A DNA stretch of 64,000 nt from Bacteroidota bacterium (GTDB taxonomy: Bacteria; Bacteroidota; Bacteroidia; AKYH767-A; OLB10). This document shows, in pieces, positions 27,920 through 39,534 of this stretch. The position numbers and the translations under genes are program-made. The notes under the pieces were generated by a model that did not search any database, was not told where the DNA came from, and worked only from the letters and a program-made list of their open reading frames with translations. The stretch lies in NCBI GenBank assembly GCA_016721435.1, contig JADKIC010000010.1, forward strand, positions 1 through 64,000, written 5' to 3'. Position 1 is the first letter of the stretch; the number at the start of each line of letters is the position of its first letter.

Positions 27920-30900
27920 TTATCTGCGTATGACGACAAATCCGTTAAATGGTTTTTGGTCAACATTTAAATCTAGTATATAATAGTAGGTTCCGTTGGG
28001 CAATTCTTCACCAAACATTACACCGTTCACATTGGATCTTCCATCCCATTCATTGGCATATTCTTTCTTCTTATACACCAGATTTCCCCAGCGATTGTAG
28101 ATGAAGAGCACATTTCCCGGATAGCCATCAATGCCATCTATGACGAAAGTATCATTAGTTCCATCGTTGTTGGGCGAGAATCCGTTAGGAATATCAAGGG
28201 TATCACAAATCACACTTACGGTTACCGTTGCTGTTGCGGTGCAGCCGAATTCATCCTTAATCGTCACTGTATAATCTGTGGTTTGTACGGGTGTCGCTAC
28301 CGGGTTAGAAATCGTTGCGTTATTTAATCCCAGTGTTGGTGACCAGGAATATTCTACTCCTCCACCTGCTTGCAATTGCGTGCTTTCCCCTTTACAAACG
28401 ATGACGCTATTGTTTATACTCACATTATTCAACACCCGAACGGTTACCACCACAGGATTGGAAGTATAGGTTCCGCAAACTGTTGTCGCAGTGAGTGTAT
28501 ATGTTCCTGCCACCGGGGTGACAAATGAATTTAAAGTTGCTCCCTGAAGAAGTGCTCCGTTGTAGTACCATTGTAAAGTAGCATTTGGAATAGTATCTGT
28601 TCTGATGATCGCGGTTTGTCCCATGCATATTTCCGGATCACCCACAGCAGCTATATTCAAATCAGAAATATCTGAAACAATCAGACTCTGCAACGATTCG
28701 CAACCGTTCGCATCTGCTACAGTAACGGTATAAGTTCCGGGGATTTGATTGCTGAGCGTAGAAGTATTGGCACCGGTATTCCATAAGTAGGTATAAGGGG
28801 CAGTACCTCCTGTAGTAGCCACTGACAAAGTTCCCAGTTGACCGGTAATACAATCGGCGCCCGAGGCATTTCCTGTCACATTCAAAGAGCTGACCGGTTC
28901 AATAATTTGTGTCGTATAGGATTCACTGCAGCCATTGGCATCGGTTACTGTTACAATATATGTTCCGGCTCCTATAGCTGTTAATGAATCCGTAGTAGCG
29001 CCGGTATTCCACTGATAGGAATAAGGTGAAGTCCCACCTCTCACCACAGTATACACCGCTCCATTCTGCATTCCTGTACAACTCACGGGTATAGTCACCG
29101 CACTTACTGTTGGGAAAGCAGCAGGTTGGGTAATCTGTGCATTAATTTGTGAAGAACATCCGTTTTGATCGGTCACGGTTACTGTATAGTTTCCCGCCAG
29201 TAATTGAGAAGGATCTTCTACTGTTCCGCCTGTATTCCATAAATAGGAGTAGGTTCCTGTTCCGCCTGTAACAGTAATATCAATCCAGCCGGTGGGTTGT
29301 GCATGACAATTCAGGTGACCCACACTCGCATTGAGTTGAAGAGCAGCAGCAGGTTCTGCAATAGAGATGGTTTCAAGAGTTGTACATCCATTCGCATCTG
29401 TAACGGTCACATTGTAATTGCCCGCGGGCATACCTGTTGGATTTTGGAGTGTAGCACCTGTGTTCCAGAGGTAATTATAGGGACCGGTACCTCCGGAAAC
29501 ACTTAACGAAACTGCACCACTGCTATCTCCTGTACACATCACCTGATTTACTGTTGGTGTGGCAGAAAGTACAGCAGCCGGTTGAGCAATATTTATCGTT
29601 TCTGTAGAAGTACAGTTGTTGGCATCGGTTATGATGACTGTATAGGTTCCTGATGAGATGTTGCTGAGATCTTCAGTACTGGCCCCGTTGTTCCATAAGT
29701 AAGTGTAAGGCGTTGTTCCTCCTGTTACACTTATATCTATGCTTCCTGTACTATCTCCATAGCAAAGTGCAGCGGTTGTTACTGTTGAATTTGCCAGGGC
29801 AGCTGAAGGTTGTGTTATCGTATAGCTGTTGTTTATTGTACAGCCGTTTACATCGGTTACCATGACGCTGTAAGTGCCAATAGAGATATTACTTAGAGAA
29901 GAATTGGTACTGCCATCGTTCCAGGAATAGGTATACGGTGCTGTTCCGCCGTTTACATATACTTGTACAGTGGCATCTTGTCCTTCAAAACAATTCACCA
30001 TAGCAATAGAATCGGTTAAAGCCAATGTAGCTAGCGGTTGATCTATCGTAAATGACTGACTGGAAAGACAGTTATTATTATCAGTTACAGTTACTGTATA
30101 AGTTCCTGCCACCAGATTATTCAGGTCTTCGGTGGTACTTCCATCATTCCACAGATAAGAGTAAGATGGTGTTCCACCTGAAACAGAAAGGTCAATCATA
30201 CCGGTAGCATTTCCAAAACATCCAACACTGGTCATCTGATTGGTTACAGTAAGAGAAGCAGCAGGTTGAGTGATGGTCACATTGCCGGAGAAGATACATT
30301 GATTGGCATCTGTCACTGTATAGGTATATGTTCCAGACTGCAACCCGGTCGCCTGCATTTGAGAAGTTCCGTTACTCCATTGGTAGGTATAAGGTGCCGT
30401 ACCACCAGAAGTTTGTAAATCAGCTGAACCGGTACCATTTCCGTTGCAATCAATATTTACAAGAGTTGGTGCAGTAGAAATAGGAGCCAAGGGTTGAGAA
30501 ACAGAAACATTTTCAGTAAGAACACATCCGTTCGCATCTGTCACTACTAATTGATAAGATCCAGTAGGGAGGGATTGAATATCCTGATTGGAGGATTGAT
30601 TGCTCCAGTTGTAGGTATATGGAGCTGTTCCACCATTAATCACTGTTTGAATACTTCCACTTGAATCACCATAACAAGCGGCATTCGACACCGTGAAATT
30701 TGATTGTATCGGAGCGGAGGGTTGAGTGATGGAGATTGTATTTAATAGGGTACAACCGTTGGCATCTGTCACAGTAATGGTGTAATCCCCCGCAGTAAGC
30801 TGCAGCAGATCCTCCGAAGTGCTGCCGTTAGACCAACTATAAGAATACGGTGGAGTACCGCCATTAGAATTAAAATCGATCAATCCTGTTGCGTCACCAA

Positions 30901-33900
30901 AGCAAAGTACAGGAGTAGTGGTTTGTGAAGAAGAAAGTGCGGCGATCGGTTGAGCGATAACGGCAATTGCAGAAGTCGAACACCCGTTGGCATCCGTTAT
31001 TGTGACCATATATGATCCTGCATTCATGTTGTTAAGGTCCTCCGAAGTTTGACCGGTATTCCATTTATAGAGAAATGGCGGTGTGCCTCCGGAAATGTTA
31101 AGATTCAGCGAACCTGTCGGATCACCAAAACAAGGAACTGCGGCAGAAACGATGTTTGCAGTAAGTATAGCCGCTGCATGATTGATCGTATAAGATTGCG
31201 AAGATGTACAACCGTTCGCATCCGTTACGGTTAGTGTATAAGCACCTACCGGAAGATTTGAGATAGTTGAATTGGTTTCACCGTTGCTCCATAGATAGGT
31301 GTAGCCTGAAGTTCCGCCGGCTACTACAGCTTGAATGGAGCCATCCAACACATCATGACAGTTCAGATTTACTTGTGTGGCCGATAAAGAGAGAGGGGCA
31401 GCGGGCTGCGCAATGGAGGTCTGTGCTGAAGTGGTACATCCGTTTTGATCGGTTATGATTACCGAATAGTTTCCGGCACTGATGTTACTTTGATCTTCGT
31501 TTGTATTTCCATTGCTCCAGGCAAAAGTATAGCCTGATGTTCCGCCGGTAACTGATAGATTCAATGATGCCGTGGAGTTGCCGAAGCAAGCCACCGGAAC
31601 ATTGCTTATTGTAGCAGCTAAAGGAGCAGATGGTTGTGTTACGAATAAATTATTCGTCAAGGTGCAGCCGTTATTATCAGATACGGTCACTGTATAAGAT
31701 CCTGCCGGAAGATTATTAATATCTTCACTGGTGCTGCCGGTACTCCATGAGTACGTGTACGGAGGAGTTCCTGCAGAAGCAGTAATGTTTATAATGCCGT
31801 TATTATCATCGTGACATAGTAAATTTGTTACTGAACTATTTACATTGAGCGCACCAGCCGGCTGTGAAACCGTTTTGCTCAGTTGGAAGGTACATCCGTT
31901 TGCATCCGTTACGGTAACGGTATACGTATTTGCTGAGAGGTTAGTGATATCCTGTTGTCCCGAGCCGTTGCTCCATAAATAAGAGTACGGACTTGTTCCG
32001 CCATTCACGGTAACATCAATACTACCTATTGAATTTCCTGTACAATTAATATCGTTGCTGGTTGCAGACGCCTGAAGTGTAGCTGAAGGTTGTTGAATAT
32101 TTACGGCAGAATTAGAGGTGCAACCATTGGCATCGGGAACAGTAACGGAATAATTTCCAGCTGCAAGACTTGATGCTCCTTGTGTTGAAATTCCATTGCT
32201 CCAGATATAAGTATATGGAGTTGTTCCGCCTGTAGGTGTTACAACGGCACTTCCCGAGCTATTTCCAAAACAGGCGACATTCGTTGAAGTTGTACTAAGA
32301 CTCAAAGCCCCAATGGGCTGAGTAATGGCTGTATTTCCATTGACAGTACAACCATTAGCATCAGTGATCGTCACCGAATAACTTCCTGCTGATGCGTTCG
32401 AGATGGATGATGCTGTTGATCCTGTATTCCATTGGTAGGTGTATGGAGTAGTACCTCCGTTAGCCACTACAGTAGCTGAACCGGTACTATTACCAAAACA
32501 GCCAACAGCGTTTCCGGTCAGTGTTGCAGAAAGTATGGCATTGGGTTGACTTAAGGTATAAGTGTTGTTTATTGTACATCCTTGTGCATCTGTAACGGTT
32601 ACGGTGTAACTACCGGATGAAAGGTTATTCAATGAAGAGGTGGACATGCCATTATTCCATTGATAACTATAGGGGGAAGTTCCGCCGGTAACATTGGTTG
32701 TAATGGTTCCGGTTGGAACATTACGACAGGAGATATTTGTTGTATTTGCTGAAATAGCTAATGCAGCAGCGGGCTGAGTAATGCTCACCGGCGTTGCGGA
32801 AGTACATCCGTTGGCATCAGTAATTGTAACAGTATATGTTCCTGCTGTCAGGTTGTTGATCGATGATGTATTCGCACCATTGCTCCAGATGTAGGTATAT
32901 GGTGAAGTTCCCCCACTTCCAATTGCTGTCGCAAGTCCGGTAATGCTACCAAAACATCTGACATTCGTTTTCGTGGTGGAAAGAGAAACGGCTGCAGCAG
33001 GTTGACTGATATTCACTGAGGCATTAGTTATACAATTTTGAGCATCTGTTACAGTAACCGTATATGTTCCCGCTGAGAGTCCGGAAATATTTTGTGAAGA
33101 GGCTCCGTTATTCCATTGATAAGTGTAGGGTGATGTTCCGCCAATGGTCGTAATATTAACTGATCCACTTGCATTGCCAAAACAGGCAACATTTACTTTA
33201 GCAGAAGTAGCATTAAGTGCTGCCGTTGGTTGAGTAATTGATATAGATGAAACAGCCGAAGTACAGTTGTTGGCATCAGTTACTGTAACCGAATAATTGC
33301 CGGCAGAAAGTCCTGAAAGGTTTTGCGTAGTTGCACCGGTGTTCCAGTTGTAGGAGTAGGGTGTAGTTCCGCCATTGATATTTAAAGCAATGCTACCATT
33401 GCTACCTCCGAAACAGGATACTGCATTCGTCGAAGAGGTAGAAGCAGTTAAGGTAGCGGTGGGTTGAGTTATTGTGCGACTGATAACGCTTGTACAGCCT
33501 ACAGCATCTGTCACGGTAACTGAGTAGATTCCGGCAGAAAGGGAATTTATATTTTGTGTTTGAGCGCCATTATTCCATAAATATGTGTAAGGAGTAGTGC
33601 CACCACTTACTGTAACGGAAATAGCACCGGTTGATTGACCGAAGCAATTTACATTTGTTTGCGAGGCTCCGGTAGCTAATGCAGCGAGTGGTTGATTCAC
33701 AGAGCGGTTTAAAGTAGAGGTACACCCTTTGCTGTCGGTTACAGTGACAGTATATGTTCCCGTAGGAATATTATTTAAAGAAGAAGTTGTAGCACCGTTA
33801 CTCTATAAATAGGTGTAGGGAGCTGTTCCTCCGCTCGCATTCACGCTTACTGATCCGGTGGATTGTCCAAAGCAATTGACAGGAAGAGTAGAAGCTGTTA

Positions 33901-35776
33901 ATGAAAGCGCCGCTGAAGGTTGAGTAATTGTTGCTGATGAAGTTGCTTTGCATCCATTCGCATCGGTAACGGTCAGCGTATAAACACCAGCATTGATATT
34001 ATTGAGACCGGAACTTGAAGCACCATTGCTCCATGCATAGGAGTAAGGTGCAACTCCATTTGCCGGAGTGGATGCTATAGCACCTGAAGCATTTCCAAAA
34101 CAACTAACAGCCGTCGGAGTGGTAGTCAGACCCACCAGATATGTTCCTGCAAGAGTGGTAGTACTTGTTTTAGTACAGCCGTTAGCGTCAGTGATCGTCA
34201 AGGTATAGGTACCTGCCGGTAAACTATTTAAATCCTGAGTTGTTGAACCATTGCTCCAATTGTATGTATAGGGTGTATTTCCACCGGTAACAGATGCATC
34301 TATTGCACCGTTAGCAACACCAGTACACGAGGGTTGTGTAGCCACCGCAGTAGCATTCATACCTGAAGGTTCAGTAATTACAACCGCTTGCGAAACAGAA
34401 CAGCCCGAACCCGGATCAGTTGCCGTTACAGAATAAGTGCCGGCAGTTAATCCATTAATTGATGAGGTGGTTGCTCCATTACTCCATAGATAGTTATAGG
34501 TCCCTGAATACACCGGGAATGCGGAGGCAGTACCTGTTGCACCTCCGTTACAATTAATATTTGTACTGCTCGTGATAAAATTGGGTTGAGGTACATAAAT
34601 ATTAAAGGAGTAAGTCTGGATACCATTGGTAGGACAAGCATTATCTCTAACCGTTACAGTAAAAGTATGCGGCCTCAGGCTGATATTTGCAGTAGTTGGT
34701 GTCCAGCAGAATGTTAAAGTTGGACGATTGCCGGTACCGATAGTATAAGTTGCATTTGCAATACCATTGTTAGTTGTCAGAGAAACGATTTGCGAGGCAT
34801 CTATATCAATCGAGTTTACTGTAAAACAAATTTGTTGATTCGGGCAGGCATTCATTGTAAAATTGGTAGTACCATTGATACCGGAAGCGGTTGGCAGATT
34901 GTTGACACATACATTTGTATAAATCTGCATATCTCTGATGACAGAACCGATTAATTGATTGTTTCGATACTCCTGCACCAGAATCGCCATAATTCCGATC
35001 TGCGTTTGGCTTGGTGTAAAGTTTAAGTCGCCCGTAGTTGCATTAATAAGGAATGGTGTTGAGCTGGCAATTGGAGTATTTACGGTTGCAGGAGCAACAA
35101 AATTTACCGTTGCAGTTGCGGTAGTTTTGGGTGTAATTAATGAATAGACAAGTGAATCGCCATCCGGATCCAATACACCATGGTTATAGTTAAAATTTTG
35201 ACCTGCACAAACAAATGCAATTGGTATATTCGAGAAAGTTGGTGAGCTATTGCAAGGAGCGAGGATATTATTGAGCTTTGCTTCAACATACAATGTGGAA
35301 TTGGATGCACAAGGGTTGGAAATAGTAGTAATAGTACAGTTTCGACAACAAACACTATAACTAAAAACCCAGTCGGCACGAGCAGAAGGCAATGTTACGG
35401 TAGCGCGATATGTCCATTTTCTTACACCGGTAGAGCTACCGCCATTACAGGTAGAATTAGATGTAGCACAAGGAACTGTTATTTCAACACCATTAGAAGA
35501 CCCTGCAACTTTATTAGCAGTAATATTAAGATTGTGATTCCCAGATGCACTTTTACAGTTAATGGTAATTGTGGACGGTTCTGAAACGCCATCGCAGTCA
35601 CGATAGAAAGTTACTTCAATCTCATACAGCATTCCGCCCAAGCATCTGTACTTGATATCTGAACCGGCGGCATGTGTAGCCATTATTTGGTTGTTGATAC
35701 CTGAGGAAAGCAGGATCATCAGCAACAGATAAATACTTCGTAAAATTCGATTTTGATTAGGGTGTTGGTGTCTCAT
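27920..35776 (-). CDS. SprB-like giant repeat adhesin 1 with T9SS type B sorting domain, one in-frame TAG
   Basis: A cell-surface adhesin of about 2,618 codons in a single frame. The signal peptide (LRSIYLLLMILLSSGINNQ) is followed by a Cys-rich N-terminal domain common in Bacteroidota surface proteins (THAAGSDIKYRCLGGMLYEI, VTFYRDCDG, to about residue 400). Then come about 26 SprB-type repeats of 76 residues with the scheme CFGNxTGxxxxxxxGGTxPY, YxWSNG, AGTYTVTVTDANGCT and TQPxAxL. Ig-like segments follow, and a type B sorting domain ends the protein (PNGFSPNNDGTNDTFVIDGI, FIYNRWGNLVY, GTYYYIL, GFVVIRR). At 33803-33805 a TAG stands where the conserved Trp (TGG) of a repeat belongs, with the frame unchanged on both sides. 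Without suppression the product would be about 657 residues and lack the sorting domain. Confidence 0.88.
28665..34580 (-). repeat. Array of about 26 SprB-type repeats in adhesin 1
   Basis: The units are about 228 bp (76 residues). Each has two conserved Cys, one in CFGN/CHGD-type openings and one in DANGC, plus the GGTxPYxYxW core and a closing QP. All units belong to one subtype (CFG ... QP ending). DNA identity between units is moderate, so this is an old, diversified array. Confidence 0.85.
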
Positions 35777-36034
35777 TTTTTGAACAATAGATTGAAGCCA
35801 TTTTCGCTTAATCCTTTATTCGTGAATTGAGATCAAATCGTTGCGTTTTCAGTCAGAATAAAAAAAACTAATGCAAAGAGTGTAACCTTTTACTAAAAGA
35901 TTAGTATATGTCAGGTTTGGAGTTAATTTTCCAAGGTAAAGCCGGAGTAATGTTGAAGGTTAAAGTACCTTCGAAAAAGGTTTAGCTTTATGAGTTTCAT
36001 CTCCCCTAAAAACTGCAATGGATGGTTAAGCAAA

Positions 36035-36870
36035 TTAAAGTATATTCAATCTGAAGCGGAACCAGCAGGCAAAAAGAAGCGCTATCTTCTCTTTATTGGG
36101 AACCCTGACACGTTCGTTTCTAATGGAATGAGCGGGTTTGTTCTTTATTTTTCTAAGCAGAGCCTGATAATAAATATAGGCCACATAAACACCGAAGCGT
36201 GCTTCATTGGGAAGTTCAATGATACCTTTATAGGCATCTTTAAAATCATAATCAATATCCTGTTCAATTTCTCGTTTCGTTTGATCATTGAAATTACTAA
36301 GATCAACACTAGGGAAATAGGTTCTTCCTCTATCAAAGAAATCACTATTCAGATCCCGGAGGAAATTCACTTTTTGAAAAGCAGCTCCAAGCTTTTGCGC
36401 AGGGGATTTCAAACGTTCATAATCTACCGCATCTCCATTGCAAAACACTTTCAGGCACATTAATCCTACCACTTCCGCAGAACCAAAATATATTCATTGT
36501 AAGAATTTGTGCTGTGCTCATTACGATGAAGATCCATTTCCATTGACTGAAGAAATGCAGTGATGAGTTGATGGTCGATATTATATTTATGAACTGTCAG
36601 TTGAAAACTTTGCAAAATAGGATTGGTGCTGATTCGCTCATTAATTGCTTCCCATGTTTGCTGAGAGAATCGTTTAAAAAGTAAGTCTTTATCATAATCG
36701 TGAAAAGTATCTACAATTTCATCGGCGAGCCGTACAAAACCATATATACTATAGATGGGATCATGCAACTTTTTATGCAGCATTTTTATTCCAAGAGTAA
36801 ATGATGTACTATAACTCCAGGTAATCCGCTTACTAAGTTGGATACAAACTTTATTATAAAGATTCATCAT
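36035..36870 (-). CDS. crtB: Phytoene/squalene synthase family protein CrtB (one frameshift)
   Basis: CrtB condenses two geranylgeranyl diphosphates to phytoene, the first carotenoid step. The N-terminal part MMNLYNKVCIQLSKRITWSY leads into TSFTLGIKMLHKKLHDPIYS and the first Asp-rich motif RLADEIVDTFHDYD. After a frame break near 36475, where the expected reading is GSAEVVGLMCLKVFC, the second motif FLRDLNSDFFDRGRTYFP follows. Both diphosphate-binding motifs are therefore present. About 278 codons. The start overlaps the end of crtI by 17 bases, implying translational coupling. Confidence 0.9.
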
Positions 36871-38340
36871 CTTGTAAAATGCGTTCGGTTGTTAGTTTTG
36901 AACTAATGATTACAATAGGGAGTCCTGTGCCCGGTACTGTACTTGCGCCAACATAGTAAAGGTTGGTGAAATCCTCGTCTTTATTTGACGGACGAAATCC
37001 ACCAATTTGATCCAGGCCGTGTGCAAGTCCAAGCCCGAGCCTTTATAAAGATTGAATTTTTCTTCCCAATCAATAGGAGTGAGAATAGTTCTGGTAAGCG
37101 TATTTTTTTTAATGTCGAAATTTATTCTTTGGCTCATATCATCAATGATGTTATCAGTTAATTCTTCGGCATCGGACCAATCGGGTTTATACCGTAAATC
37201 GGGAACAGGGCAGAGAATAAAAAGGCTTTCACATCCCTCCGGGGCGCTGTTGGAATTAGAACGAGAGCGCACATTCACATAGTAGTAAGGCTTTTTAGGA
37301 CTTACGGCAGTCTTAAAAATATTATCTGCATATTCTTTGAAATTATTTCCAAGGAAATAGTTATGATGATAGAGCTTATCAAGTTTTTTATTTACACCCA
37401 GGTAAATAGTAAAGGGAGCGAGCGTCCATTGCAATTTATCCAGTTTGACCGATGAGTATTTTTTTCTATTAAGCACTTTCCCTCTAAAGGAAGCAGCGTC
37501 GCTGTTGCAGATGATTTTATCGGCAGTAAATTTTCTGCCATCTGCTGATATAGCTGCAGTTACTTTTTTGCCTTCGGTTTCGAGAGCAGAAATTTCAGTG
37601 TTATAATGGAAAGTGGCGCCTTTTTCTTTCAGGAGCTTTACTATAGCTTCTGTTATCTTATACATCCCACCTTCAACATTCCAATAGCCATCATGCTTTA
37701 ATTCTGTATAATTAAGTAAACTATAAACTGCAGGTGTCTGAAAAGGCGTTGAACCCAGGAAGAAAGAAACTAGAGAAAATATCACTTTAACTTCCTGTGA
37801 GTCAAAATTACTTTCAAGTTCTGACCACATTGACTTGAACATCTTCGGTCCATGTTTGATGGGAACTTTAGTAAGCTGTAAAAGGTAGTCGAGTTTTGAA
37901 TTGAAGTTCCTTCTGATTACAATATCCTCTGTATCATGAAAAAGTTTTCCTGCATTCGACAAATATTTTTCAGTTTTTTCTACTAAATTGTCTTCTATTC
38001 CATTAAATTCGGTTGCAAGCTTTTGGAGGTCTTTGTAAATGAGAAAGGGGTTTGCTCTATTTTCAAAATAGACTGCATAAAGAGGATTCAATTCTTGTAA
38101 AACAAGAGGATTCGGAACCCCACAATATTCAAAGAACTCTTTAAATTCATAACTCATACTAAAAAAGGATGGACCTATATCGAAACTAAATCCATCTTTT
38201 TCAAGAATATTTAAACGTCCGCCGGGTAAGTGGTACTTTTCGACGAACTCCACCTGAAAGCCTTTGGAAGCCAAACGAAGACCAGTGGCAAGTCCACCGA
38301 GCCCGGTTCCGATAATAAGTGCTTTTTTGGCAGATTTCAT
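36854..38340 (-). CDS. crtI: Phytoene desaturase CrtI (C-terminal frameshift)
   Basis: A FAD-dependent carotenoid desaturase or isomerase. The N-terminal dinucleotide fold reads ALIIGTGLGGLATGLRLASK, then GGRLNILEKDGFSFDIGPSF. The central part has TPAVYSLLNYTELKHDGYWN, VEGGMYKITEAIVKLLKEKG and IICNSDAASFRGKVL. A single-base loss near 37040 diverts the frame after LYKGSGL. In the correct frame the protein continues GLDQIGGFRPSNKDEDFTNL, YYVGASTVPGTGLPIVIISS and KLTTERILQDDESL, the typical CrtI end, and stops at 36854 inside crtB. About 495 codons. With crtB it gives lycopene-type carotenoids; no cyclase is in the window. Confidence 0.92.
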
Positions 38341-38417
38341 TTTTACGAAACAGTTAAGTTCAAGATTTGTTTTACAATTATTTGGATTTCGGTGTAAAGT
38401 TGTATTTTTACATCGAG

Positions 38418-38445
38418 TTTAGATAACTTTGTTTGTAAATCTAAA
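38418..38445. promoter_or_regulatory. Inverted repeat upstream of crtI
   Basis: TTTAGAT (38418-38424) and ATCTAAA (38439-38445) form a 7-bp inverted repeat with a 14-base spacer, about 80-105 bases upstream of crtI. It could be an operator for a dimeric regulator of the crt genes or chance in AT-rich sequence. No regulator gene is adjacent. Confidence 0.3.
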
Positions 38446-38580
38446 GATTACTTTAATTATGAATACTAGTTGAAGATAGTAATAGAATGTCTTGGCACAC
38501 ATATTTAATCGTGCTAGATTTTAATTCTTTCAGTTTTGAAAGAACAAATTTGTTAAAAACACTTTAATACATAATTTACT

Positions 38581-39120
38581 ATGCCTAGAAAAATATTTAA
38601 CTTTCAACCCGGAGGGATCTTTCACATATCGAACATTGGAAATAACGGTGAAGAGATCTTTAGCAGTCGGGAGAATTACGAGTTTTTTCTTCAAAAATTT
38701 TCGGATTCTACGTGCAATATATTCGAGATCATCGGGTATTGCCTCATTCCAAACCAATACCACTTGTTGGTAGCAGTGAAGTCGATTGAGAGTATTTATA
38801 CTGCGTATTCACTGCGAAAGCGGATTCCCATTAAAATGGTTGCTTTGGATGAAGATGAGATTTCAATTTTTCTTTCACAAGAAGTAGCGAATGTACTCAA
38901 TTCATATGCAAAAGCTTATAATAGGTGCTATGGAAGGAAGGGAAGTTTGTTTCGGGAAAATTTTCGTAAGCAGCCCATCCGGGAAGAGGAGTTGGAGTGT
39001 ATCATAGCTCAATTTGAGTATATGCCTGTTAATCAAGGAATTGTTGATATATGGGAGGATTGGGACTATGTTTCGGCTAAGGAGAAGATCGATCGGAAAA
39101 TGGGGTTATTGATTGGGTGA
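38581..39120 (+). CDS. REP-associated tyrosine transposase-like protein (RAYT, degenerate HUH)
   Basis: A small Y1-transposase-like protein of the IS200/RAYT group, 179 residues. Visible landmarks are the opening beta-strand FHISNIGNNGEEIFSSRENY, the strand IGYCLIPNQYHLLV, and the C-terminal catalytic region NSYAKAYNRCYGRKGSLFRE. The latter retains the presumed nucleophilic Tyr. In active enzymes the metal-binding HUH motif reads NHxHLL; here it is NQYH, so the first His is Gln. Activity may be reduced or lost. No inverted-repeat ends like those of an insertion sequence are visible. A tandem array begins about 100 bases downstream. It is alone between crtI (divergent) and nuoA. Confidence 0.8.
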   Translation: MPRKIFNFQPGGIFHISNIGNNGEEIFSSRENYEFFLQKFSDSTCNIFEIIGYCLIPNQYHLLVAVKSIESIYTAYSLRKRIPIKMVALDEDEISIFLSQEVANVLNSYAKAYNRCYGRKGSLFRENFRKQPIREEELECIIAQFEYMPVNQGIVDIWEDWDYVSAKEKIDRKMGLLIG

Positions 39121-39224
39121 AATATGGAAGGTTTTATGCTGATTTTAAGAGTGTTGAGTCGAAAGATGATATAAAGACAAATTCCGTTAAGATTGCTATA
39201 AACTAAGTTCGCGAAGTTTAAATC

Positions 39225-39352
39225 CTCGCGTGTGTTAGACCTCGCGTGTGTTAGACCTCGCGTGTGTTAGACCTCGCGTGTGTTAGACCTCGCGTGTGTT
39301 AGACCTCGCGTGTGTTAGACCTCGCGTGTGTTAGACCTCGCTTGTAGGTTTT
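39225..39352. repeat. Tandem array, 16-bp unit, seven perfect copies plus one degenerate
   Basis: The unit CTCGCGTGTGTTAGAC is repeated seven times without a mismatch from 39225 to 39336. An eighth degenerate copy (CTCGCTTGTAGGTTTT) follows. The preceding CGCGAAGTTTAAATCCTCGCG is a partial palindrome containing the same CTCGCG word. There are no spacers, so it is not CRISPR. Perfect copies imply recent expansion. Confidence 0.95.
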
Positions 39353-39477
39353 ATAATATTGAATATCAATTATATAATTTTATCCCCAATGAACTTTCTT
39401 CATCTTTCTCGAATTTTGCTCAATTTTCCCGTGATTGATGTCAATACATTTCATTCCGGTATTAATAATCAAAAGAC

Positions 39478-39485
39478 TAATTTTG
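39478..39485 (+). promoter_or_regulatory. Putative -7 box of the nuo operon
   Basis: TAATTTTG matches TAnnTTTG exactly, 49 bases before the nuoA ATG. No TTG lies at the expected upstream distance. The same octamer precedes the adhesin 2 gene at 52619. Confidence 0.45.
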
Positions 39486-39534
39486 CAGCGTTCTTGACTT
39501 CAAAACAATATCTAAATTCGTTTGTTTAGGCAAT

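Larger units (their letters stand above)
39121..39534. other. Intergenic region with 16-bp tandem array and nuoA promoter
   Basis: These 414 bases contain no gene. They hold the end of the transposase transcript, a 16-bp tandem array (39225-39352), an AT-rich stretch, and the putative -7 box of the nuo operon (39478-39485). Confidence 0.6.

Noticed and set aside
33803..33805. TAG recoding (amber codon reassigned as an amino acid)
   Set aside because: TAG terminates nuoK, nuoL, nuoN and the FISUMP gene in this window, and no other in-frame TAG needs explaining, so a recoded genetic code is not supported.
36035..36463. Plus-strand frame of 157 codons opposite crtB
   Set aside because: The minus strand encodes both Asp-rich motifs of phytoene synthase; the plus frame is a shadow.
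39225..39352. Possible CRISPR array
   Set aside because: The 16-bp units abut without spacers and there are no cas genes; it is a plain tandem repeat.
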